Shown piece by piece: positions 8,001 through 16,288 of a stretch of 39,933 bases of DNA. The DNA comes from JBOGVA01 sp050692195 (GTDB lineage Bacteria; Actinomycetota; UBA4738): contig JBOGVA010000045.1 of NCBI GenBank assembly GCA_050692195.1, positions 1-39,933 of the forward strand, written 5' to 3'. The notes beneath the pieces were generated by a model. It did no database searches and was not told the DNA's origin. It was given only the letters and a program-made list of their open reading frames with translations. Made by a program: the position numbers and the translations under genes. The first letter of the stretch is position 1. Each line of letters starts with the position of its first letter.

Positions 8001-9224
8001 ATGGCAACTCGAACTCGTAGCCCGGTCCGCCGCTTGGCGCTCGCTCGTCTCATCTCGCTGACGGGCGGGGCGGCGGCCTACCTGGCGCTGAACTACACGA
8101 TCTACGAGCGGACCGGGTCGGCCACGTGGGTGGCGGTGACCCTCATCCTGACCTTCGGCGCGCTTGGGCTGGCCAGCCCGTTCGCCGGGGCCCTAGGCGA
8201 TCGGTTCGACCGGCGGCGGGTGATGATCGCGTCCGACCTGGTGGGGGCGGCGGTGTTCTTCGCGATGACGTTCGTCGATGGCCCGGGGGCCCTCGTGGCG
8301 CTCGCGTTCCTGGCGGCGCTGGCGGAGGCGCCGTTCCTGTCGGCCTCGACCGCGGCCATCCCGAACTTGGTCGATGAGGACGAAATCGGGTATGCCAACG
8401 GGCTGATAGCGCTGGGCCGAAACTCCGGCATCGTCCTCGGTCCGGTGCTGGGAGGGGTGCTCGTGGCGTCGGTCGGCGCGGGCGCGGTCTTCGCAGCCAA
8501 CGCGGTGTCTTTCGTCGGTTCGGCCCTGCTGGTCGTGTCCGTTCGCGAGAGGTTCAGCGGCGACCGCGAGGGAAGCGAGGAGCATCAGGGGCTCCGGGCC
8601 GGCTTCCGCTTCCTGTTCTCTGACCGGATCCTGCGGACGATGGCCCTGACCTGGCTGGGGCTGGTCCTGGCGCTGGGGATGACGATGGTCGCGGATGTGC
8701 CGCTGGCCGAGCTGTTCGAGGTTGGCTCGTTCGGCTATGGGGTGCTCATCGCCTGTTGGGGCGGCGGCTCGATCATCGGTTCGTTGGCAGGCCGGTACCT
8801 CAAAGCTCGGCACGAGGCACCGGCGTTCGTAGGGGCGACGGCCCTGGTCGCGGTGACCTGCCTTGGGGTGGGCGTTTCTCCATGGTTCTCGCTCGTGCTC
8901 GCCTTCGTACTGGTCATGGGGATCGGCGACGGCGTCACGCTGGTGGCCCAGCAGGGGATCATGCAGCGGCGGACGCCGGATGTCGTTCGAAGCCGCGTGT
9001 CCGGTGCCTTCGACGCCGTCATCCACACGGGGCTGGTGCCTTCCTACGCGCTGGCCGGCCCGGCCGTAGCCGCGCTCGGGGCGCGGGGGGTGTACGTCGC
9101 TGGCGGCCTGGCCGCCATCGCGGCGCTCGCCATCGCACTCCCGATCCTGAAGGGTGAGAGGTTCCCCGCCGCGGCAGCCCACGGCACGGAGGAGCCGGCC
9201 GACGCCGCGCTGCTTCTTCCCTGA
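8001..9224 (+). CDS. MFS transporter, DHA3/MFS_3-like
   Basis: A protein of 407 residues with about twelve hydrophobic segments. The loop between helices 2 and 3 carries the MFS signature (GALGDRFDRRRVM). The layout resembles the drug:H+ antiporter-3 or enterobactin-exporter-like group of small-molecule exporters. The ATG follows GAAGGAAC at normal spacing. It lies between the aminotransferase (162 bases upstream) and dihydropyrimidinase genes, all on one strand, so movement of a pyrimidine or a breakdown product is suggested by position only. The spacing and the separate hydA promoter leave open that it is an insertion into the cluster. It is unlike the NCS1/NCS2 pyrimidine permeases. Confidence 0.85.
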   Translation: MATRTRSPVRRLALARLISLTGGAAAYLALNYTIYERTGSATWVAVTLILTFGALGLASPFAGALGDRFDRRRVMIASDLVGAAVFFAMTFVDGPGALVALAFLAALAEAPFLSASTAAIPNLVDEDEIGYANGLIALGRNSGIVLGPVLGGVLVASVGAGAVFAANAVSFVGSALLVVSVRERFSGDREGSEEHQGLRAGFRFLFSDRILRTMALTWLGLVLALGMTMVADVPLAELFEVGSFGYGVLIACWGGGSIIGSLAGRYLKARHEAPAFVGATALVAVTCLGVGVSPWFSLVLAFVLVMGIGDGVTLVAQQGIMQRRTPDVVRSRVSGAFDAVIHTGLVPSYALAGPAVAALGARGVYVAGGLAAIAALAIALPILKGERFPAAAAHGTEEPADAALLLP

Positions 9225-9235
9225 CCGGCCGGGGT

Positions 9236-9264
9236 TTGCGCGGAGCCGGGCTCGTTCCTAGCAT
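9236..9264 (+). promoter_or_regulatory. Predicted sigma-A type promoter of the dihydropyrimidinase gene
   Basis: TTGCGC at 9236-9241 and TAGCAT at 9259-9264 are separated by 17 bases, about 30 bases before the GTG start. It would give the last two pathway genes their own start in addition to read-through from the MFS gene. Confidence 0.4.
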
Positions 9265-9294
9265 CTCAAGAGGAACCCGCGGATCGGAGGTCCG

Positions 9295-10671
9295 GTGCGG
9301 ACGCTGATCAAGAACGGCACGGTGGTCACCGCCACGGAGACGCTTCAGGCCGACGTGCTCGTCGAAGACGAGAAGGTCGCATCGATCGGCCTGTCCATCG
9401 ACGCTCCCGCCGACAGGGTGATCGACGCCACCGACCGCTACGTGATGCCGGGCGGCGTCGATCCGCACACCCACATGGACCTGCCGTTCGGTGGAAGCTT
9501 CTGCTCGGACGACTTCGGAACGGGGACCCGGGCCGCGGCCTTCGGCGGCACGACGACGATCGTTGACTTTGCCTTGCAGGGCACCGGTGAAGGGCTCCGC
9601 GAAGGCCTCGACCTGTGGCACCAGAAGGCGGAGAAGGCCTACACCGACCACGGGTTCCACATGATCGTCAAAGAGGTCAACGACCAGGTCCTGAAGGAGA
9701 TGGACGAGCTGGTAGGCGAGGGGGTGACCTCCTTCAAGCTGTTCATGGCCTATCCGGGCGTGTTCATGGTGGACGACGCGTCGATCTTCAAGGCGATGCA
9801 GCGGGCGTCCGAAAGCGGGGCGCTGATCATGATGCACGCGGAGAACGGCGGCCCGATCGACGTGCTGGTGCAGCAGTACCTGGAGGAGGGCAAGACCGAC
9901 CCCATCAACCACGCCCTCACGCGGCCCGCGTCGATGGAGGGGGAGGCGGTCCACCGGGTGTTCAAGCTCGCCGAGCTGGCACGGACGCCGGCCTACATCG
10001 TCCACCTGTCGTCCCGGGACGCGCTGAACGCCCTGCGGGAAGCCAGGGACCGGGGGCTGCCCGCCTTCGCCGAGACCTGCCCGCAGTACCTGTACCTGAG
10101 CCAGGACGACCTGGCCCGCCCGGGCTTCGAGGGGGCGAAGTTCGTGTGCTCTCCCCCGCTCCGCCCGAAGGACCACCAGGAAGACCTGTGGTCGGGGCTC
10201 AAGCAGGGAGACCTTCAGCTCGTGGCCACCGACCACGCCCCGTTCAATTACGAAGGGCAGAAGGACATGGGGCGGGGCAACTTCTCCAAGATCCCCAACG
10301 GCCTGCCCAGCGTGGAGGACCGCTTCACGCTGATCTTCCAGGGCGTACACGGAGGGCTCATCGGACTCAACCGGTTCGTGGAGCTGGTGGCCACGGCGCC
10401 GGCCAAGATGTTCGGGCTCTTCCCACGAAAGGGGACGATCGCCCCAGGCTCAGACGCGGACGTCGTGGTGTTCGACCCGCGCCATACCCGGGTGATCTCC
10501 GCGGACACTCACCACATGAACGTCGATTATTCGGCCTTCGAGGGGATGGAGGTTCGCGGCCTGCCCGAAGTGGTCATGCAACGCGGTACGGTGTTGGTCG
10601 AGAACGGCGAGTTCCACGGAAGGGAAGGCCAGGGGAAGTTCATCCCCAGGAGCCGGTTCCAAGTTCCTTGA
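9295..10671 (+). CDS. hydA: Dihydropyrimidinase (D-hydantoinase)
   Basis: A protein of 458 residues of the cyclic amidohydrolase family with a complete dinuclear metal site: His58 and His60 (DPHTHMD), the carboxylated lysine Lys148 (SFKLFMAY), His181 (MMHAEN), His237 (VHLSSRD) and Asp313 (ATDHAPF). It opens the ring of 5,6-dihydrouracil or dihydrothymine to the N-carbamoyl-beta-amino acid, the substrate of the hydrolase at 5683. The start is a GTG with GGAGG at ideal spacing. The length is normal for the family. It lies 11 bases before the semialdehyde dehydrogenase gene. General hydantoinase activity is an alternative, but the neighbouring beta-amino acid enzymes favour pyrimidines. Confidence 0.94.
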   Translation: MRTLIKNGTVVTATETLQADVLVEDEKVASIGLSIDAPADRVIDATDRYVMPGGVDPHTHMDLPFGGSFCSDDFGTGTRAAAFGGTTTIVDFALQGTGEGLREGLDLWHQKAEKAYTDHGFHMIVKEVNDQVLKEMDELVGEGVTSFKLFMAYPGVFMVDDASIFKAMQRASESGALIMMHAENGGPIDVLVQQYLEEGKTDPINHALTRPASMEGEAVHRVFKLAELARTPAYIVHLSSRDALNALREARDRGLPAFAETCPQYLYLSQDDLARPGFEGAKFVCSPPLRPKDHQEDLWSGLKQGDLQLVATDHAPFNYEGQKDMGRGNFSKIPNGLPSVEDRFTLIFQGVHGGLIGLNRFVELVATAPAKMFGLFPRKGTIAPGSDADVVVFDPRHTRVISADTHHMNVDYSAFEGMEVRGLPEVVMQRGTVLVENGEFHGREGQGKFIPRSRFQVP

Positions 10672-10682
10672 GGAGTCCAGCC

Positions 10683-12179
10683 ATGAGCGCAACACAGGTC
10701 CAGAGCTTCGTCGGAGGTGAGTTCCGCGAGTCGCGGTCCGACGAGGTCCAGGTCGATCCGATCTTCGACCCCGCCACCGGCGAGACGATCGCGCTCCTGC
10801 CGTACTCGACCGGCGAGGAGATCGACGAAGCGGTTCGCGTGGCGCGGGCGGCCTTCGGGGACTGGTCCGAGGTGCCGGTGCCGGACAGGGCCCAGATCAT
10901 GTTCCGGTTCAAGCAGCTCATGGAGGACCATTTCGAGGAGCTGGCCCTGCTGGTCACGCGGGAGAACGGAAAGACCTTGCCCGAGTCTCGGGGCGAGGTG
11001 CGTCGGGCCATCGAGGTGGTGGACCTGGCCTGCGGGGCGCCGACGCTCCTGATGGGCACGAACCTCGATCAGATCGCCGACGGGATCGACGAGGAGCTGG
11101 TGCGGTTCCCGGTCGGGGTGGTGGCCGGCATCACCCCGTTCAACTTCCCGAACATGGTTCCGCTCTGGATGATCCCGCTGGCCATCGTGTGCGGAAACAC
11201 CTTCGTCCACAAGCCTTCCCAGAGGACGCCGCTTTCGGCCCTGCGCATCGCCGAGCTTCTGTCCGAAGCGGGGTTGCCGGCCGGGGTGTTCAACGTGGTG
11301 CACGGGGCGAAGGACGCCGTCGACGCCCTGCTCACCCACTCCGGCGTGGACGCGGTCTCGTTCGTGGGCTCGGCCACCGTGGCCTCCTACATCTACGCAA
11401 CGGGGGCGGCTCATGGGAAGCGGGTGCAGGCCCTGGGGGGAGCGAAGAACCATCTGCTGGTCATGGACGACGCCGACCTGGAGAGGACCGTGACGGCCAT
11501 CATCTCCTCGGCGTTCGGCAACGCGGGCCAGCGGTGCCTGGCCGGAAGCGTCGCGGTGGGAGTGGGCACGCTCGGGGACGCTTTGGTCCAGGAGTTGGCC
11601 GACCAGTCCAGCCGGCTGAGGGTTGGGCCCGGGACGGAGCCGGACACCGACATGGGTCCGGTGATCCGCGAGGAGCGCAGGAAGGAGCTGATCGGCTACA
11701 TCGAGCAGGGCGAGGAGGTGGGGGCGGCCCTGGTCGCCGACGGCCGAGGGGTCGGGCCCTCCGACGGCTTCTTCCTCGGCCCGACGATCTTCGACCGCGT
11801 CACGCCCGACATGGCGCTCTGGCGCGACGAGCTGTTCGGTCCCGTCCTGTCGGTGGTGAGGGCGTCGGACATCGACGAGGCCATCAAGGTCATGAACGCC
11901 AGCAGCTACGGCAACGCCGCCAGCATCTTCACTTCCTCCGGGGCCAACGCCAGGGAATTCAAACGGAGGGCGGAGGCGGGGATGCTCGGTGTGAACATCG
12001 GGGTGGCAGCGCCGATGGCGTTCTTCCCATTCACCGGATGGAAGAACTCGTTCTTCGGTGACCTGCACGCCACGGGGAGGGACGGCGTGCGCTTCTACAC
12101 CCGGCACAAGGTGATCACGTCCCGGTGGTGGCTGGCGCCGACGCTCGACCACTCACAGCCGGAGGGCCGCGGCCACTAG
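10683..12179 (+). CDS. mmsA: CoA-acylating methylmalonate-semialdehyde dehydrogenase
   Basis: A protein of 498 residues of the aldehyde dehydrogenase superfamily. The marks of the CoA-acylating methylmalonate semialdehyde dehydrogenase branch are present: GITPFNFPNMVPLWM, VHKPSQRTPLS, and the catalytic Cys285 in FGNAGQRCLAGS. LGGAKNH stands where ordinary aldehyde dehydrogenases have the general-base glutamate (ELGG), as expected for an enzyme that passes the acyl group to CoA. It would turn malonate semialdehyde into acetyl-CoA and methylmalonate semialdehyde into propionyl-CoA, ending uracil and thymine breakdown. The ATG follows AGGAG. It is the last gene of the cluster. The family also serves valine and inositol breakdown. 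Confidence 0.93.
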   Translation: MSATQVQSFVGGEFRESRSDEVQVDPIFDPATGETIALLPYSTGEEIDEAVRVARAAFGDWSEVPVPDRAQIMFRFKQLMEDHFEELALLVTRENGKTLPESRGEVRRAIEVVDLACGAPTLLMGTNLDQIADGIDEELVRFPVGVVAGITPFNFPNMVPLWMIPLAIVCGNTFVHKPSQRTPLSALRIAELLSEAGLPAGVFNVVHGAKDAVDALLTHSGVDAVSFVGSATVASYIYATGAAHGKRVQALGGAKNHLLVMDDADLERTVTAIISSAFGNAGQRCLAGSVAVGVGTLGDALVQELADQSSRLRVGPGTEPDTDMGPVIREERRKELIGYIEQGEEVGAALVADGRGVGPSDGFFLGPTIFDRVTPDMALWRDELFGPVLSVVRASDIDEAIKVMNASSYGNAASIFTSSGANAREFKRRAEAGMLGVNIGVAAPMAFFPFTGWKNSFFGDLHATGRDGVRFYTRHKVITSRWWLAPTLDHSQPEGRGH

Positions 12180-12216
12180 CGCTCAGGCTCACGCGTTTCC
12201 TGCCGACTCCTGAACT

Positions 12217-12594
12217 ATGAGCCGCAACGTGCGGTCGCGGCCCACCGCGAACCGAAGAGAGCCCCACAAGGCCGGTGGCGCGGTCGCAGACTGGCTCGAT
12301 GCCTACTGCTGGCGGTGCGGCTCGGCGGAGGTCAGCGAGAGTGACGACGGACGTCTGCTGTGCGGACCATGCCGCCAGGAGCTGTTCGGTCCGCCGGAGT
12401 CACCGCTCGGCGGCATCCTGGTGTCCCAGCGCCTGTACTGGGAATCGCACGCCCTCGAACGGTGCTGGCTCTGCATGATCAGGTCGGTCGATCCCGAGGA
12501 CGACCTCGGGCTGTGCCCGGAGTGTCGCCCGAGCCCTCGGGCGGCCCGGAGGCCCACGCCACGGGCCAACCGGAGCGGCCAGACGTTGCTCTAG
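12217..12594 (+). CDS. Small protein with two zinc-ribbon-like cysteine pairs, function unknown
   Basis: A protein of 125 residues. One CxxC pair set is CWRC and CGPC (about 31-34 and 50-53), and a second is CWLC and CPEC further on, so two small zinc-ribbon or treble-clef sites are likely. The ends are basic and probably disordered. No close family is recognised; a nucleic-acid or protein-binding adaptor is possible. No good ribosome site precedes the ATG, so a start slightly downstream or leaderless translation cannot be excluded. The gene is convergent with the FG-GAP gene, with 11 bases between the stops. Confidence 0.6.
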   Translation: MSRNVRSRPTANRREPHKAGGAVADWLDAYCWRCGSAEVSESDDGRLLCGPCRQELFGPPESPLGGILVSQRLYWESHALERCWLCMIRSVDPEDDLGLCPECRPSPRAARRPTPRANRSGQTLL

Positions 12595-12605
12595 CCGGGC
12601 CGCGC

Positions 12606-14273
12606 CTACCGAGGTCTTCGGACACGGTCGCCCAGAGCGCCGGCCTCTCCGGTGGCGAAGCCCCATCCGAACAGGTCGCCGGCCTCGGCTCCCCCCTCGA
12701 CGTCTGGGCTGTTCTGGTGCCAGAACTGGTCGGCCGGAGCGGTGGTCTGAAGGCCGGCCATCGAGCCATACAGCACGTTCGCCGCACCGGCGTCCATGAC
12801 GTCAACCACGTCTTCATCCTGGACGCCTATGGCCAGGTCGGCGAAGCCATCGTTGTTGAAGTCCGCACCGGCCAGGGCGCTCCCGAACAGGTCGACCTCC
12901 TCCGCCTCGTCCTCGACACCTGGGCTGTCCTGGTGCCAGAACTGGTCGGCCGGAGAGGTGGCCTGAAGGCCCCCCGCCGAACCGTACAGCACGTGTGCCG
13001 CTCCCGCCTCGGCGATATCTCCGATGTCCTCGAGGAAAGCGCTCACGGAGAGATCGTCGAAGCCGTCGCCGTTGAAGTCGCCGGAGGCTGGGGCGAACCC
13101 GAAGAGGTCACCGGCCTCGGCCTCGTCCTCGACGTCGGGACTGTCCTGGGTCCAGATCTGGTCCGCCGGGCTGGTGGCCTGAAGCCCCCCGGCCGATCCG
13201 TACAGGACGCTCACCAGCCCTGCGTCGAAGAGGCCGCCCGCCAGATCCTCGCCGGCGACCGATGTGGCCAGGTCGGCGAAGCCGTCGTCGTTGAAGTCGC
13301 CGGTGGCGACGAACTCGCCGAAGAGGTCGCCGTTCTCCGCGCCTCCGTCGACATCCGGGCTGTTCTGGTGCCAGACCTGGTCGTCCGGGCTCGTTGCCTG
13401 GAGGCCGCCGGCCGAGCCGTAAAGAACGTTCACCGCGCCGGCGTCGTCCCTGCCCGACAGGTCCTCGAAGGGAACGCCGATTGCCAGGTCATCGTGGCCG
13501 CTCCCGTTGAAGTCACCGGCGGCAACGAACCACCCGAAGTTGTCGAAGACCTCCGCACCGCCCTGCACCGATGGGCTGTCCTGATGCCACACCTGGTCGC
13601 TCGGGCTGGTGACCTGGAGGCCCGTGGCCGATCCGTACAGGACGTTGACGGCACCCGCCCCCACGGCGCCTTTGAGGCCCTCGAAGGCCGCCCCTATCGC
13701 CAGATCGGCGAAGCCGTCGTCGTTGAAGTCGCCCGCGGCGAGGGAGAACCCGAACGCGTCGAAGTCCTCGGCTCCTCCGTCCACTCCGGGGCTGTCCTGC
13801 GACCAGAACTGGTCCGCGGGAGCGGTGGTCTGAAGCCCGGTGGCCGACCCGTACAGGACGTTCACCCCACCGGCGTCTTCGATCCGTCCGATGTCCTCGA
13901 AGGGAGCCCCGATGGCCAGATCCGAGAACGTGTCGTTGTTGAAGTCGCCCGCGGCGAGAGACGCCCCAAAGAGGTCTCCTTCCTCGGCTCCACCTTCGAC
14001 TCCGGGGCTGTCCTGCGACCAGAACTGGTCGGCGGGAGCGGTGGCCTGAAGCCCGGTGGCCGACCCGTACAGGACGTTCACCCCACCGGCGTCACGGTCA
14101 CGCCCGATGTCCTCCAGGAGGACCCCCACGGCAAGATCGTGGTAGCCGTCACCGTTGAAGTCGCTCAGAGGTGTTTGCACGGATCCTGGGGATGGTCCTG
14201 CGGCAAGGACAGGACGCAAGGGCACGAGGGGAGTCAGCAGAGCCAGAATCACCAGGACGCCAAAACGCCGCAT
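12606..14273 (-). CDS. Secreted seven-bladed FG-GAP beta-propeller protein
   Basis: A protein of 555 residues. The ATG at 14273 is chosen because GGAGAGG precedes it and a signal peptide follows (MRRFGVLVILALL, cleavage near residue 25). The rest is seven integrin-alpha-like FG-GAP repeats. Each has a calcium loop of type DFNxDGxxDLAIG, then VNVLYGS, GLQ, DQFWxQDSPxVxGGAE and DLFG. The calcium-loop aspartates are at residues 38, 110, 182, 254, 326, 399 and 471, a 72-residue period. The first repeat lacks the FG-GAP strand and the last 20 residues (LFGWGFATG) supply it, so the ring can close. No enzyme domain, anchor or sorting signal follows, suggesting a purely binding, extracellular protein. 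Confidence 0.88.
   Translation of the reverse strand: MRRFGVLVILALLTPLVPLRPVLAAGPSPGSVQTPLSDFNGDGYHDLAVGVLLEDIGRDRDAGGVNVLYGSATGLQATAPADQFWSQDSPGVEGGAEEGDLFGASLAAGDFNNDTFSDLAIGAPFEDIGRIEDAGGVNVLYGSATGLQTTAPADQFWSQDSPGVDGGAEDFDAFGFSLAAGDFNDDGFADLAIGAAFEGLKGAVGAGAVNVLYGSATGLQVTSPSDQVWHQDSPSVQGGAEVFDNFGWFVAAGDFNGSGHDDLAIGVPFEDLSGRDDAGAVNVLYGSAGGLQATSPDDQVWHQNSPDVDGGAENGDLFGEFVATGDFNDDGFADLATSVAGEDLAGGLFDAGLVSVLYGSAGGLQATSPADQIWTQDSPDVEDEAEAGDLFGFAPASGDFNGDGFDDLSVSAFLEDIGDIAEAGAAHVLYGSAGGLQATSPADQFWHQDSPGVEDEAEEVDLFGSALAGADFNNDGFADLAIGVQDEDVVDVMDAGAANVLYGSMAGLQTTAPADQFWHQNSPDVEGGAEAGDLFGWGFATGEAGALGDRVRRPR
12650..14162 (-). repeat. Seven in-frame tandem repeats of about 216 bp
   Basis: The FG-GAP blades are encoded by direct repeats of 216 bp (one of 219 bp). 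On the plus strand this is visible as GTTGAAGTC recurring near 12856, 13071, 13291, 13505, 13723, 13938 and 14153. Neighbouring copies share long near-identical stretches, for example the segment coding GLQ-DQFW, which suggests recent duplication or gene conversion. Confidence 0.85.
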
Positions 14274-14354
14274 TCGACCTCTCCTTCGTCTCGGGCAGGA
14301 CGCCCCCACGGCGAACGCGCTATGACGCCTGCGACGCGGTTGAGCCTGCCCTTC

Positions 14355-14603
14355 CTACTCCGCCCGGCCGGAGGCGTCAAGTGCGAGCCCGCCCGGGACG
14401 GCCTCTTCCAGCCTCTTCTCGATCCGCTTCAGCGTCGCCTCCATCCGCTCGTCGCCGTCTTTGGACTCGGCGCTCCCTCGGTCGTTTCGCACGCCCGAGC
14501 TCCGCCGCTCCTTCTGGATGCTCCATATCATCGAACCGATCAGATAGGCGGCGATGCCTAGCGTGATCACGATGACGATGGCCAGAGCGATCGATGGGCT
14601 CAT
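14355..14603 (-). CDS. Small single-pass membrane protein with a C-terminal coiled coil
   Basis: A protein of 82 residues from the ATG at 14603, preceded by GGAGGG; the frame is open to 14669, but that start has no ribosome site. Residues about 5-28 form one membrane helix (IALAIVIVITLGIAAYLIG). A charged region follows, and then a heptad-like helix (ERMEATLKRIEKRLEEA) that may dimerise in the cytoplasm. No family is recognised. It is divergent from the nitroreductase gene and lies 81 bases upstream of the FG-GAP gene on the same strand, so the two could share a transcript. Confidence 0.6.
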   Translation of the reverse strand: MSPSIALAIVIVITLGIAAYLIGSMIWSIQKERRSSGVRNDRGSAESKDGDERMEATLKRIEKRLEEAVPGGLALDASGRAE

Positions 14604-14722
14604 CGATGTCCCTCCTTCCTTCGCGGGCGCCGAACCGTCCAGATGAACAACGGTGGTCCAGCGGCTCATACCCTGCTTCCCGGTCGGGGAATCGAGCCGA
14701 TAAGGTAGCCGCGCCGACGGGG

Positions 14723-16282
14723 GTGAAGGCGTTGGACGAACAGGGTCGACGACAGTCGGGGGCGACCGCGCGAGCTTTCCACGAGGCGACCAAGCACTCC
14801 TACCGGAGCGTGAGGCGGCGCGGGCACTTCCTCGACTGGGACAACAAGCCCCATCCCTTCAAGGTCTACGAAGGGCTGGAGCGGGTGCCCCTCCCCACGG
14901 ATCTGCCGGAGCTGGGGGTGAGTGCCCTCGATGCGATCGCTGCCGTGAACGTTGCCCCGCGCGCGGCCCGGCCGGATCTCTCCGCGCTGGCGCGCATCCT
15001 GGTCCTGGGCGCTGGAGTCCGCTCGACGAGGCGCCTCGACCATGAGGTATTCCATTTCCGGACCTATGCGTCCGCCGGAGCCCTGTACCCGGTGGAGGCC
15101 TACGTCGCCTGCGAGGATCTTCCGGATCTGCCCGCTGGCGTGTACCACTTCGAGCCGGCGACCCCCGCCCTGGTCCGCCTGCGGGCAGGGGACCACCGGG
15201 GATGGCTGGCCAGGTCCTCTGGGTGGGAGCCGGCGGTGGCTGCCGCTCCGGTCGTCGTGGCCCTGACGGGGATCCCCTGGAGGACGGCGTGGAAGTACGG
15301 CGAGCGAGGCTACCGACATCTGTTCTGGGACGCGGGCATGGTCCTGGCGAACGTCCTGGGGCTGGCCGCTTCCGCCGGTTTGCAGACGCGAGTGGTTCTG
15401 GGGTTCGTCGACGAAGACGTGGAGGTGCTGCTGGGGCTCGATGGGGTGAAGGAGTTCCCTCTGTGCCTGGTGCCCCTGGGATCGGGCCAGTCTGCGCCGG
15501 AGCCCGACTCCACGCCCCGTCGATTGACCTTCGGGGCGGGCCCGCTCTCGGACAGGGAGATGGTCTTCGAGGCCATCACGGAGGCGAACGACGCCGGGCG
15601 ACTGTCCGGCCCAGACGAGGTCGGGGGATGGAGAGAGTCAGGAACGGCCTCATTGGCGCCGTCCGAAGTCGACCGCGAGCCGCCGAGGTCGGAGCCAGAG
15701 TCGACCGGCGGTCCCCAGGATCCGCTCGAGACCGTCATCCGGCGCCGCGGCTCGGCCCGCCGCTTCGACCGAACTCCCATCCCGGCCGGGGTCCTCGTCG
15801 ACGTCCTGGACCATGCGACCAGGGGGGTGCCGACCGACTACGCTCCCCGGGGCTCCCGGCTCATCGAGCTCTACCTCATCGCCAACAACGTGGACGGCTT
15901 GGCCCAGGGCGCCTACGCGTTCCGGGATGGAGGCTTCCTGGGCCTGGCCGAGGGGGACTACCGGCGGGAGGCGGGCTATCTCTGCCTGGAGCAACGGCTG
16001 GCGGCCGACGCGGCCGCTACGGTGTTCTTCATGGCGGACCTCGAGCGCGTGCTGGATGCCCTGGGCGATCGCGGGTACCGGGCCGTGCAGCTCGAGGCGG
16101 GGATCGTCGGGGGAAAGCTGTACCTGGGGGCCTACGCCCATCGGTTCGGGGCGACCGGCCTGACCTTCTACGACGACGACGTGACCGAGTTCTTCTCCCC
16201 TGACGCCGCCGGGAAGAGCTGCATGCTGGTTGTGGCCATCGGCGGGAGCCCGCGCCTGAAGAGGAGGGGGAGCAGCCGGTGA
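14723..16282 (+). CDS. Tandem SagB-type (ThcOx-like) nitroreductase-fold dehydrogenase
   Basis: About 519 residues from the GTG at 14723; a TTG at 14732 is an alternative and neither has a clear ribosome site. There are two copies of the FMN-binding nitroreductase fold. Copy 1 (about 10-235) begins HSYRSVRRRGHFLDW and contains HFRTYASAGALYPVEAYVA and GYRHLFWDAGMVLANVLGLA. Copy 2 (about 310-515) begins TVIRRRGSARRFDRTPIP and contains GYRAVQLEAGIVGGKLYLGA. They are joined by a Pro/Ser/Glu-rich linker. SagB/ThcOx relatives oxidise thiazolines and oxazolines in RiPP synthesis, but no YcaO cyclodehydratase or precursor peptide is nearby, so this is a stand-alone member of unknown substrate. Confidence 0.82.
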   Translation: MKALDEQGRRQSGATARAFHEATKHSYRSVRRRGHFLDWDNKPHPFKVYEGLERVPLPTDLPELGVSALDAIAAVNVAPRAARPDLSALARILVLGAGVRSTRRLDHEVFHFRTYASAGALYPVEAYVACEDLPDLPAGVYHFEPATPALVRLRAGDHRGWLARSSGWEPAVAAAPVVVALTGIPWRTAWKYGERGYRHLFWDAGMVLANVLGLAASAGLQTRVVLGFVDEDVEVLLGLDGVKEFPLCLVPLGSGQSAPEPDSTPRRLTFGAGPLSDREMVFEAITEANDAGRLSGPDEVGGWRESGTASLAPSEVDREPPRSEPESTGGPQDPLETVIRRRGSARRFDRTPIPAGVLVDVLDHATRGVPTDYAPRGSRLIELYLIANNVDGLAQGAYAFRDGGFLGLAEGDYRREAGYLCLEQRLAADAAATVFFMADLERVLDALGDRGYRAVQLEAGIVGGKLYLGAYAHRFGATGLTFYDDDVTEFFSPDAAGKSCMLVVAIGGSPRLKRRGSSR

Positions 16283-16288
16283 GCTCGG

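Noticed and set aside
12650..14162. Regular repeats considered as a CRISPR array
   Set aside because: The 216-bp period is far too long, and the repeats are in-frame FG-GAP blades with no spacers.
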